Assembly: GCA_023135255.1 (NCBI GenBank)
Contig: JAGLTN010000340.1
Span: 1-9,807, forward strand
Length of the DNA stretch: 9,807 nt
DNA from: Planctomycetota bacterium
GTDB taxonomy: Bacteria; Planctomycetota; Phycisphaerae; Sedimentisphaerales; Anaerobacaceae
Direction of reading: 5' to 3'
Shown here: positions 1 through 6,825 of the stretch, piece after piece
How the letters are laid out: the number at the start of each line of letters is the position of its first letter
How positions within the stretch are numbered: the first letter of the stretch is position 1
Position numbers and translations under genes: made by a program
Notes under the pieces: generated by a model
Databases searched by the model: none
Seen by the model: only the letters and a program-made list of their open reading frames with translations
What the model was told of the DNA's origin: nothing

Positions 1-30
1 AAATTCAATTGGGATCAGTATACATTTAAG

Positions 31-546
31 TTACTTTGCCCCAAGCAGCAATGTCATGCGTCTTCCAGCCATTTTACTCGGCCTTTCTACCTTGGAGCAA
101 TCTTCCATCGTCTCAGCGATGTTTTTAAGAATTTCAAAACCTCTGTCTCTATGCAACATCTGCCTGCCACGGAAAAAGACGGTAATTTGAACTTTATAGC
201 CTTTTTCAAGAAATTGACGTGCTTTCTTAAGCTTTATCCCTAAATCATGCGGGTCGGTCTCAGGTCTGAGTCTGATCTCTTTGAGCACCTGAGAGGTACT
301 GCGAGTTTTCTTATGAGCTTCACGAGCTTTTCTTTTCTGCTCATAGAGCCATTTACCATAATCCATAACCCGACAAACCGGAGGGTCACCATTGGGAGAA
401 ACCTCGACAAGATCAAGACCGGCATCCTGAGAAACCCTCAGAGCTTCATATCGATCAACAACCCCGACTTGTTCATTTTTTTCATTTATAAGGCGAACTT
501 GTCTTGCTTTGATTCCACCATTCACCTTCAAACCTTGCTTACTAAT
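31..546 (-). CDS. infC: Translation initiation factor IF-3, probable ATT start
   Basis: IF-3 binds the 30S subunit, prevents premature 50S joining and proofreads the start codon and initiator tRNA. Counting from ATT, the protein has 171 residues. The N-terminal domain is at about 12-80 and contains the family signature PPVCRVMDYGKWLYE at 55-69. A charged linker follows, then the C-terminal domain from about 86 with KEIRLRPETD and FFRGRQM (124-130). The length matches the family. The first ATG-like alternative is TTG at 531, but the AGG before it is only 1 nt away. ATT at 546 sits 6 nt after AGGTGA and is in frame, with a TGA stop three codons upstream, so it is the better start. It reads M-S-K-Q-G-L-K-V-N-G-G-I-K. 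The gene lies 57 nt downstream of thrS, the classical thrS-infC order. IF-3 identity is certain; the ATT start is very likely. Confidence 0.97.
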   Translation of the reverse strand: MSKQGLKVNGGIKARQVRLINEKNEQVGVVDRYEALRVSQDAGLDLVEVSPNGDPPVCRVMDYGKWLYEQKRKAREAHKKTRSTSQVLKEIRLRPETDPHDLGIKLKKARQFLEKGYKVQITVFFRGRQMLHRDRGFEILKNIAETMEDCSKVERPSKMAGRRMTLLLGAK

Positions 547-548
547 AA

Positions 549-563
549 GTAATCACCTTACCT
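549..563 (-). promoter_or_regulatory. Ribosome binding site deciding the ATT start of infC
   Basis: Read on the minus strand, the region is AGGTAAGGTGATTACTT followed by ATT. The AGGTGA core lies 6 nt before the ATT, near-ideal spacing. No ATG or GTG in this frame has a well-placed Shine-Dalgarno, which supports the rare start codon. Confidence 0.75.
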
Positions 564-603
564 TTCTAAAATTAATTCAAATACTTTTTTACGTTTTACA
601 GTA

Positions 604-2523
604 TTAAAACGCTAAATCAACGATTTTTTCTGCTATTTTAGCTTTTGCTACAGATAAAAACTCTTCCATCGCAATAGTTTTATTTTCTTTTATCGACCTA
701 ATCCTTACGTTTACAGCATTATTTTCAGCTTCTTTAGGCCCAACAACGAGCACATAAGGAACCCTTTCGCAATGGGTTTTTGCGATCTTTGCACCGATTT
801 TCTCATTCGACGTATCCAGGGAACACCTCAAAGATGCCTTTTTAAGTTGATCATAGACTTTTTGAGCATATTCATTAGATTTTTCGCTGATAGTCAATAT
901 TTTAACCTGGGTAGGTGCCAACCAGATCGGCATATTTCCACCATAATGCTCTATCAATATACCGATAAACCTCTCAAAAGAGCCCAGAACTGCACGGTGA
1001 ATCATAACCGGAGCTTTTTCGGTATTATCCTTGTCGGTATAAACAAGCTCAAAACGCTGAGGCATGGAGAAATCAAGCTGAATGGTACCAAGCTGCCAGG
1101 AACGCTTTAGACAATCGCGAATATGGAAATCGATCTTCGGGCCATAGAAAGCGCCATCGCCTTTATTTACCTGAAAATCAATGTTCTTATGCTTCATTGC
1201 CGCGGTAAGTGCATTTGTTGCGACATCCCAGATATCATCAGCACCTATGTGCTTTTCAGGCTTGGTAGAAAGCTCAATACGGATGTCATCAAAGCCGAAA
1301 GCTTTATAAAGCTCGAACGTAAGCTCAATAACACCAATGACTTCCGCTTCTATCTGCTCAGGGGTGCAGAAAATGTGAGCATCATCCTGAGTGAACTGTC
1401 TTACTCGGAAAAGACCGTGCATTACACCACTGGCTTCATGCCTGTGCACTAATCCCAGTTCTGCAACTCTCAATGGGAAATCACGGTAGGAATGCTGTTT
1501 GCTTTTGAAAACGAGACACCCACCGGGACAGTTCATCGGCTTGACAGCATATCCAACGCCGTCAATATCAGTGAAATACATATTTTCTTTGTAATTATCC
1601 CAATGTCCGCTCTTGTGCCAAAGTTTCTCGTTGAGCATGATTGGTGTTTTTATTTCGCTGTAGTCATATTTTTCATGCACACTACGCCAGAAATCAACTA
1701 TTTCGTTCCAGATGACCATTCCATTAGGATGTATAAACGCAAAACCAGGACCCGCATCATTAAAGCTGAACAAATCAAGCTGTTTGCCTATGACACGGTG
1801 GTCTCTTTTTTTGGCTTCTTCGAGCAGGAAAAGGTAATCAGCAAGCTCTTTTTTACTCACCCAGGCTGTGCCGTAAACCCTTTGAAGCATCTTTTGGGTA
1901 GCATCTCCATGCCAGTAAGCCCCGGCGACGGACATAACCTTGTAACTACCTATTTTAGAAGTACTTGGGACATGAGGCCCCCTGCAGAGGTCTTCAAAGC
2001 CATCTTCGCCGTGACTGTAAAAAGTCATGGTATCACCATCGGCACGGTTGATATTGTCTATCTTGTACTTGTCGCCGGTCATCTTCTCGAGAGCTTCAGA
2101 GCGGGACATTTCTTTTTTGATGAAAGGCCGAGAAGATTGGGCGATCTGTGACATTTTCTTCTCAATTTTTGTGAAATCAGTAGGTCTGATAGTTTCATCG
2201 AGGTCAATGTCATAATAAAAACCATCTTCGACTACAGGACCGTAGACAAGCTTTGCTTTAGGCCAGATACTGCAAATCGCTTCAGCCATTACGTGAGAAC
2301 AGCTGTGTCGCATTATTTCAAGACCTTGCTCGCTTTTAGCTGTTATTATCTCCACAGAGACATCTGATTCGATTTTCGCCGAGAGATCAACCAATTCACC
2401 ATTAACTTTGGCCGCCAAGGCCGACTTTGCAAGAGAAATACCTATTTGCTGCGCCAACTCGAAAACAGTAGTGCCATTTTCGATTTCTTTTATGCTGCCA
2501 TCAGGCAGTATTGCTTTTACCAT
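604..2523 (-). CDS. thrS: Threonyl-tRNA synthetase
   Basis: This class II aminoacyl-tRNA synthetase charges tRNA-Thr and edits mischarged Ser-tRNA-Thr in the cytoplasm. At 639 residues it is essentially full length (E. coli has 642). Domains in order are: TGS at about 1-61; the editing (SAD) domain at about 62-225 with its metal-site residues H73, H77, C180 and H184 intact; the catalytic core at about 245-535; and the anticodon-binding domain at about 537-635. The core has the three zinc ligands C332 (MNCPGG), H383 (DDAHIF) and H509 (MIHRA), plus motif 2 around RHEASGVMHGLFRVRQF (361-376) and motif 3 around 506-525. These are offset by exactly 2 from the E. coli numbers I recall. The ATG at 2523 has AAGGA 3-4 nt upstream and an N-terminus typical of the family. 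It has its own promoter and is transcribed with infC. Confidence 0.98.
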   Translation of the reverse strand: MVKAILPDGSIKEIENGTTVFELAQQIGISLAKSALAAKVNGELVDLSAKIESDVSVEIITAKSEQGLEIMRHSCSHVMAEAICSIWPKAKLVYGPVVEDGFYYDIDLDETIRPTDFTKIEKKMSQIAQSSRPFIKKEMSRSEALEKMTGDKYKIDNINRADGDTMTFYSHGEDGFEDLCRGPHVPSTSKIGSYKVMSVAGAYWHGDATQKMLQRVYGTAWVSKKELADYLFLLEEAKKRDHRVIGKQLDLFSFNDAGPGFAFIHPNGMVIWNEIVDFWRSVHEKYDYSEIKTPIMLNEKLWHKSGHWDNYKENMYFTDIDGVGYAVKPMNCPGGCLVFKSKQHSYRDFPLRVAELGLVHRHEASGVMHGLFRVRQFTQDDAHIFCTPEQIEAEVIGVIELTFELYKAFGFDDIRIELSTKPEKHIGADDIWDVATNALTAAMKHKNIDFQVNKGDGAFYGPKIDFHIRDCLKRSWQLGTIQLDFSMPQRFELVYTDKDNTEKAPVMIHRAVLGSFERFIGILIEHYGGNMPIWLAPTQVKILTISEKSNEYAQKVYDQLKKASLRCSLDTSNEKIGAKIAKTHCERVPYVLVVGPKEAENNAVNVRIRSIKENKTIAMEEFLSVAKAKIAEKIVDLAF

Positions 2524-2557
2524 AAATCCTTGTCCAATATCCTAAATCCTTTTTAAT

Positions 2558-2589
2558 TATCGGTTTAGTATAGCTACGGCTATCGGTTT
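2558..2589. repeat. Repeats embedded in the thrS promoter
   Basis: The 9-mer TATCGGTTT (AAACCGATA on the thrS strand) occurs at 2558-2566 and 2581-2589, one copy abutting the -35 box and the other just downstream of the -10 box. Between them lies an inverted repeat, ATAGC-TACG-GCTAT, at 2570-2583, covering the spacer and the -10 edge. The placement suits an operator, but no protein can be assigned and chance is possible. Confidence 0.4.
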
Positions 2590-2595
2590 TGTCAA
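2567..2595 (-). promoter_or_regulatory. Predicted sigma70 promoter of thrS-infC
   Basis: On the minus strand, TTGACA (2595-2590) is followed after exactly 17 nt by TATACT (2572-2567). This predicts a transcript start near 2560 and a leader of about 37 nt. The leader is too short for an E. coli-like thrS operator with domains mimicking tRNA or for a T-box, so neither is apparent. Confidence 0.75.
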
Positions 2596-2708
2596 GATAT
2601 CGCTCATTAAAGAGCTGAAAATCAATTATATCACTGCAAATATAAACCAACAACCAGATTATAACCTATAATTCATCCGTCAATTGTAAAAGTTCATTAA
2701 TTTATTTA

Positions 2709-2737
2709 TTGTAATTTTGAGCATTTTATCATATAAT
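2709..2737 (+). promoter_or_regulatory. Predicted sigma70 promoter of the FHA-domain gene
   Basis: TTGTAA (2709-2714), a 17-nt spacer and a perfect TATAAT (2732-2737) predict a start near 2744 and a leader of about 26 nt. A strong Shine-Dalgarno (GAGGAGA, 2759-2765) lies just before the ATG at 2770. Confidence 0.7.
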
Positions 2738-2769
2738 ATCCTTACTTTAGAGCTTTACGAGGAGAGTAT

Positions 2770-3291
2770 ATGGACATAAATATGGTGTTGTTTAAAAAAG
2801 ACGGCAGCCGGAAGTCATTTCCGGTTAAGCGGAGCACTGTTACCATAGGCAGAAGCCACAACTGTGATTTTCAGATACCCGTAATGTCAGTATCCAAAAA
2901 ACACTGCAAATTAATATGCAAATCAGGCGTTGTGACCATCCGCGACCTTAATTCACGCAATGGAACCCTGGTCAACGGCAAATTAATCAAAGAAACCACA
3001 ATTAACCCCGGTGACTCGATAGAAATAGGGCCTTTGGTATTTGTCATCCAGATAGACAATGAACCATCTGTTCTGAAAAACCCTAAATTACCGGAAAATG
3101 GAAAACTGTTTTCCCAAAAAGCTGAAAATATGCCCCCCAAAACAGAAGATTCGTCTAAAGAGGACAAACAAAATATTCCGCTAAGCGACCTTGAGACTGA
3201 AGATATACCAGCCGAGGACTTGGTTGAAGGGAGTGATTTTCTCGACCTGGACGAACTTGGAGACCTCAGCGATCTTGAAGAATTGAAATAA
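2770..3291 (+). CDS. FHA-domain protein with acidic C-terminal tail
   Basis: The protein has 173 residues. Residues 1-96 form a forkhead-associated domain, a fold that binds phosphothreonine peptides. The conserved residues are present: G27-R28 (TIGRSHNCDF), S42 and H45 (SVSKKHC), and N61 to T66 (NSRNGT), followed by GDSIEIG at 81-87. No signal peptide or membrane helix is visible. Residues 97-135 are a Lys/Pro/Asp-rich linker. Residues 138-173 are strongly acidic and Leu-rich (EDLVEGSDFLDLDELGDLSD), and look like a flexible binding tail. The ATG has a strong Shine-Dalgarno. The gene lies 166-169 nt upstream of the GspE-like ATPase on the same strand. The domain is clear; the partner and pathway are not. 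A role as a phospho-dependent adaptor for the neighbouring membrane complex is inference. Confidence 0.9.
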   Translation: MDINMVLFKKDGSRKSFPVKRSTVTIGRSHNCDFQIPVMSVSKKHCKLICKSGVVTIRDLNSRNGTLVNGKLIKETTINPGDSIEIGPLVFVIQIDNEPSVLKNPKLPENGKLFSQKAENMPPKTEDSSKEDKQNIPLSDLETEDIPAEDLVEGSDFLDLDELGDLSDLEELK

Positions 3292-3374
3292 TTAATGCTT
3301 AGACGCTGTTAAAAAAGATTAATTCAATTACATATTAATTAAAAGTTTTATATCAAAATTCTAAAAAATACGAC

Positions 3375-3403
3375 TTGTGTTTGAATAGGAACTGTGTTAT
3401 TAT
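3375..3403 (+). promoter_or_regulatory. Predicted sigma70 promoter of the GspE-like gene
   Basis: TTGTGT (3375-3380), a 17-nt spacer and TATTAT (3398-3403) predict a start near 3410 and a leader of about 50 nt. The -35 matches only moderately. No terminator hairpin is visible between the FHA stop and this site, so read-through from the FHA promoter is also possible. Confidence 0.5.
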
Positions 3404-3460
3404 TCCTGCCATAAAGTAAGAGGTTTTTTAGTTAATATTACATTGTAAAAGAGGAAATTG

Positions 3461-4969
3461 GTGCAAACTTTAGTTTTTAGTCCTGTCAAAATGGCATTAC
3501 TAATAGGGTGGTTTTTCCTGTGCCTTTGGCTTGCTCAGCGAAGCCAGTACAGCTTATTAGTGCCAAAAGACAAAAAAACAATCGCAGCTTTGATGTCTTT
3601 GCTATTGGGACCGATCGCATTCGCCCTTTTTCTTTTCATCGACCTGATAAAAAAGTCGTCTCAAAGCCAAAGCAGCATAATTGAACTTTTAAAAGACTTT
3701 ATTGCGAACATATACAAAAAAGAAGAGAGCAACGACGAATTCTCGATTAATCTCTTTGATTCAGCTGGAAGAAACATTAAAGAAATCTACAGCCATGGCA
3801 GATCGAGCAGAGATTTGCAGGTTCTTGACCTTACTACGGAAATAATATGGAAAGGGCTTGAACTTAACGCAAGCGATATCCTTATAGACCCGAAAGATGA
3901 CTCGGTATCTACGGTAAGGCTCAGGATAGACGGGGTATTGAGAATCGTAGATCAGTTAGAAACAGATACCTGTCAGGCAGTAGTTAACAGTATCAAAGCA
4001 GTAGCCAATATGGATATAGCAGAAAGAAGAAGGCCTCAGGACGGAGCTTTTACCGCCAAAACAATTACAGGGAATGTTTCTTTCAGGGTAGCCAGCGCGG
4101 GCGTCTTAAATGGCGAGAAGCTTTCTATAAGGGTACTCAACCAGAGTGCAAATCGATTCAGACTTGATAACATCGGTATTTCAAAAAAACAAGCGATAAT
4201 CATTGAAGGTGCGATGAAAAAACCTTCCGGCATGATACTGATGTGTGGGCCTACCGGCAGCGGAAAAACTACCACTATGTACGGCATGCTAAATGAAATT
4301 GATTTCAACCGGCGCAATGTGATCACGGTTGAGGATCCGATAGAATATGTTATGCCTCAGGCAAGTCAGATCGAGGTAAACCCCAAAGCTAATATTACTT
4401 TTGCAAATTCATTGAGGAGTATTTTAAGGCAGGACCCGGATGTAATATGTGTTGGTGAGATTCGAGATGAAGAAACAGCAGCTATTGCCCTGAGGGCATC
4501 CCAAACTGGCCATTTGGTACTTGCTACAATACATAGTAACAGCAATGCGGCTACGATTGTCAGATTGATCGACTTGGGGGTCAGTCCGCTGCTTATCTCT
4601 ACAGGTCTCAGCATGCTTATATCTCAAAGGCTTGTGCGCAAACTTTGTGATAATTGCAAACAGCAGGCTAACCTCAGTCAGGCACAGATATCGAGCTTTA
4701 AAAAGAAAAAAATTAATTACCTGAATATTTATGAAGGTGTCGGCTGTGAAAAATGTCACGGAACCGGATACCTCGGAAGAATAGCTATTTGCGATATGCT
4801 TGGTCTCGATGACAATCTCAGAACGCTTATCGCAAATGAAAAACTCGACATCGGTAAGCTAAGGCAAAGCGGTGACGAAAAAGGTAAATCTAATCTTAAG
4901 AAACAAGGATTGAGAAAGGTTGTCTCAGGAATAACAAGCCTGGATGAACTTAAACGGGTTTTAGGGTAA
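3461..4969 (+). CDS. Membrane-anchored GspE/PilB-family secretion ATPase
   Basis: This is a hexameric motor ATPase of the type II secretion / type IV pilus assembly family. Residues below count from TTG at 3458. GTG at 3461 is the preferred start because GAGGAAA (3451-3457) is better spaced for it, giving 502 residues. Two hydrophobic segments at about 10-26 and 43-63 form a membrane hairpin followed by KK, which places the ATPase in the cytoplasm. The N2-like region is at about 120-235 (ASDILIDP, LRIDGVLR). Walker A is GPTGSGKT (264-271), the Asp box VITVEDPIEY (288-297), the Walker B region QDPDVICVGEIRD (325-337) and the His box GHLVLATIHSN (351-361). The zinc tetracysteine is C397, C400, C430 and C433. 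All catalytic motifs are intact. The usual N-terminal MshEN/GspE-N domain, which contacts the inner-membrane platform, is missing. The CvpA-like gene follows after 4 nt. Confidence 0.9.
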   Translation: MQTLVFSPVKMALLIGWFFLCLWLAQRSQYSLLVPKDKKTIAALMSLLLGPIAFALFLFIDLIKKSSQSQSSIIELLKDFIANIYKKEESNDEFSINLFDSAGRNIKEIYSHGRSSRDLQVLDLTTEIIWKGLELNASDILIDPKDDSVSTVRLRIDGVLRIVDQLETDTCQAVVNSIKAVANMDIAERRRPQDGAFTAKTITGNVSFRVASAGVLNGEKLSIRVLNQSANRFRLDNIGISKKQAIIIEGAMKKPSGMILMCGPTGSGKTTTMYGMLNEIDFNRRNVITVEDPIEYVMPQASQIEVNPKANITFANSLRSILRQDPDVICVGEIRDEETAAIALRASQTGHLVLATIHSNSNAATIVRLIDLGVSPLLISTGLSMLISQRLVRKLCDNCKQQANLSQAQISSFKKKKINYLNIYEGVGCEKCHGTGYLGRIAICDMLGLDDNLRTLIANEKLDIGKLRQSGDEKGKSNLKKQGLRKVVSGITSLDELKRVLG

Positions 4970-4973
4970 TTTT

Positions 4974-5627
4974 ATGGTCATGCTTATTGGAATTATAGCT
5001 GGATTGTTTTTTGCGTGGATGGCTATCAGGATGGGGCTTTACGTCGCCTGGTCTGTCATGTTCAATCTGGTCGTTTCAATTTATTTAGCTATATCTCTGG
5101 GCCCTGTTATTGCTGACAAGTTGCCATTAGAAGGCAGTTTCGGAGCAGCAGTCATTTTAGTCGGCCTTGCAGCAGCAGTGTTCACAGCCCTTCAAGGCGC
5201 TTGTTATCTATTTATTACCAGCCAATACGAAATGTCTTTTCCAAAGCTTTTTGATAGCGTAACTTCCAGTATCATCGGCTTTTTAGCTGGAATACTGATT
5301 ATAAGTTTCCTCTCTCTTCCACTGGGGATTATACGCCACGGTCTGTCTGCTAAAAGTAGCTACAAAGAAAGCTCTCAGTTAGCCAATTCAGCTTATCTTG
5401 ACTTCTGGTATAACGCTATACATTCACTGGTAGGAACAAAGGAGAATATACAAACAGAAAAGTTAATTGCTGAAATAATCAAAAACACCCAAAAAGTTAA
5501 AAAAGTCAAATCAACAACTAAAGCTGTTAAAACTGTTAAAGTAGTTGAACCAAACGAGCCTGAAGTTGAAAAAGTTATAAAGGACGGACCTGGAGAACCG
5601 CCCGAATTTGACTTTGACAAAATATAA
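4974..5627 (+). CDS. CvpA-like four-helix membrane protein
   Basis: The protein has 217 residues. Hydrophobic segments at about 3-20, 22-48, 57-81 and 98-120 suggest four membrane helices in the arrangement of the CvpA/colicin V production family, although no diagnostic motif fixes this. Residues 121-170 are soluble and mixed. The tail at 171-217 is low-complexity: a Lys/Val/Thr-rich basic stretch (KKVKSTTKAVKTVKVV), then an acidic, Pro-rich end (EPNEPEVEK, GEPPEFDFDKI). The ATG at 4974 lies 4 nt after the stop of the ATPase gene and its AGGG ribosome site lies inside that gene, so the two are almost surely cotranscribed and translationally coupled. ATG at 4980 is an alternative start. An accessory role for the neighbouring membrane-anchored ATPase is inferred from the coupling alone. 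Membrane character is certain; the family is tentative. Confidence 0.8.
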   Translation: MVMLIGIIAGLFFAWMAIRMGLYVAWSVMFNLVVSIYLAISLGPVIADKLPLEGSFGAAVILVGLAAAVFTALQGACYLFITSQYEMSFPKLFDSVTSSIIGFLAGILIISFLSLPLGIIRHGLSAKSSYKESSQLANSAYLDFWYNAIHSLVGTKENIQTEKLIAEIIKNTQKVKKVKSTTKAVKTVKVVEPNEPEVEKVIKDGPGEPPEFDFDKI

Positions 5628-5683
5628 ACAAGCAGCCCAAAACTCCACAACTCACGAGCTATACATCATAACCAGCGCATAAA

Positions 5684-5727
5684 AAAAGCGGACACACTGG
5701 TCGGCATATCCGCTTTTATTTTTTTAG
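5684..5727. terminator. Bidirectional Rho-independent terminator between convergent genes
   Basis: The perfect 9-bp arms AAAAGCGGA (5684-5692) and TCCGCTTTT (5709-5717) flank a 16-nt loop. On the plus strand the stem is followed by TTTTATTTTTTT. On the minus strand it is followed by a run of seven T (complement of 5681-5687). It can end both the CvpA-like transcript (stop at 5627) and the GH130 transcript (stop at 5734). Confidence 0.9.
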
Positions 5728-5733
5728 ATGTGC

Positions 5734-6735
5734 TTATTCAGCGTTTTCTTTTATGTATGCTATCAGCTCATCGACCTGAGCAAATGCAAGGCCTGTCACT
5801 GTATCAGCGGCGCCATAGTAAATAGCAATCTTGCCGCTAGGTGCGTCCGTTAAGGCTGCACATGGGAAACAAACATTAGGAGTATCACCAACACACTCAT
5901 AGTCTCTTTGTGGTGCCAGCAGATAAGGTTTGCAACGATATTTAACTTTCCAAGGTTCATCAATATCAAGAATCGCCCCACCCATGCTGTATATAAAGCC
6001 GTTACAGCTTGTCAGTACGCCGTGATAAATCATCAGCCAACCTTCAGTAGTTTCGATTGGGGTTGGTCCAGGACCTACTTTTGTACATTCCCAGCTCATA
6101 ACACCGCCACGTCTTGAGCCAAACAGGAATCTGTGTTTGCCCCAGTAGGTCATGTCCTTACTGCGACTGAGAAAAATATCTCCGAAAGGTGTATGGCCTG
6201 TATCCGAAGGCCTGGACAGCATTACGAATTCGCCATTGATCTTTCTCGGGAACAATACGCCATTTCTGTTATAAGGCAAAAATGCATTTTCCAGCTGATG
6301 GAAAGTTTTGAAGTCCTCTGTGTAACCAACGCCGATAGTGTAACCGTTATAGTTATTACACCAGGTTACGTAATATTTACCATCAACCAGGCAAACTCTG
6401 GGGTCGTAACGCTCAATAGAATTAGCTATCTCAGGGTCATCACATTGGAATTTTATAGTTTCATTATCGATCTCAAAATTGATACCATCTTTACTGCGAC
6501 CAGCGTGAAGGTCCATGTGCCTGCTTCGGTCATCAACTCTGAATACGCCCGCAAATCCACCCTCGAAAGGCACCACCGCACTGTTAAATATCGCATTTGC
6601 GCACGGAATAAGATTCCTGGGAATCACCGGGTTGGCGTCGTAACGCCAAATAACATCGTTTTTGCAATCCGCCGGCTTATCCTGCCATGGGATATTCGGC
6701 AAAGCCTCTCCAATAATCGTCTGTTTTCCTGACAT
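5734..6735 (-). CDS. GH130 family beta-mannoside phosphorylase
   Basis: Members of glycoside hydrolase family 130 phosphorolyse beta-1,4- or beta-1,2-mannosides to alpha-mannose 1-phosphate and a shortened sugar in the cytoplasm. The 333-residue protein has no signal peptide and matches the length of single-domain members. Recognisable family segments are NIPWQDKP near the N-terminus, NSAVVPFEGGFAGVFRVD (51-68), YDPRV (110-114) with D111 as the expected catalytic acid, NRNGVLFPRKINGEFVMLSRPSD (156-178) with the basic residues that would hold phosphate, GWLMIYHGV (232-240) and IAIYYGAADT (303-312). The resemblance is to the Thermotoga-type mannan/mannooligosaccharide phosphorylases, from memory. 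The exact substrate cannot be read from sequence. The ATG at 6735 has AAGGAAAG upstream. It lies 90 nt downstream of the secreted-protein gene on the same strand and ends at a strong terminator. Confidence 0.93.
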   Translation of the reverse strand: MSGKQTIIGEALPNIPWQDKPADCKNDVIWRYDANPVIPRNLIPCANAIFNSAVVPFEGGFAGVFRVDDRSRHMDLHAGRSKDGINFEIDNETIKFQCDDPEIANSIERYDPRVCLVDGKYYVTWCNNYNGYTIGVGYTEDFKTFHQLENAFLPYNRNGVLFPRKINGEFVMLSRPSDTGHTPFGDIFLSRSKDMTYWGKHRFLFGSRRGGVMSWECTKVGPGPTPIETTEGWLMIYHGVLTSCNGFIYSMGGAILDIDEPWKVKYRCKPYLLAPQRDYECVGDTPNVCFPCAALTDAPSGKIAIYYGAADTVTGLAFAQVDELIAYIKENAE

Positions 6736-6825
6736 ACATCTTTCCTTTTTAAATTAATACCCTAATTGTTCTTCAAATAATTAAAATGACATCCAACTAA
6801 CGAAACCGCTGCACAGAATTGCTTC

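Noticed and set aside
1..30. Start of rpmI downstream of infC
   Set aside because: Ribosomal genes are expected here on the minus strand, but these 30 nt hold no start codon with a ribosome site.
31..531. infC starting at TTG 531
   Set aside because: The only purine-rich stretch is 1 nt before the TTG. The ATT at 546 has an ideally spaced AGGTGA.
1492..2151. 219-codon open frame on the plus strand
   Set aside because: It lies entirely antisense to the well-conserved thrS and its product has no recognisable feature.
3458..3460. TTG at 3458 as start of the GspE-like ATPase
   Set aside because: It sits immediately before a GTG, and GAGGAAA is better spaced for the GTG at 3461; the difference is one residue.
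6133..6732. 199-codon open frame on the plus strand
   Set aside because: It is antisense to the GH130 gene, which has clear family motifs on the other strand.
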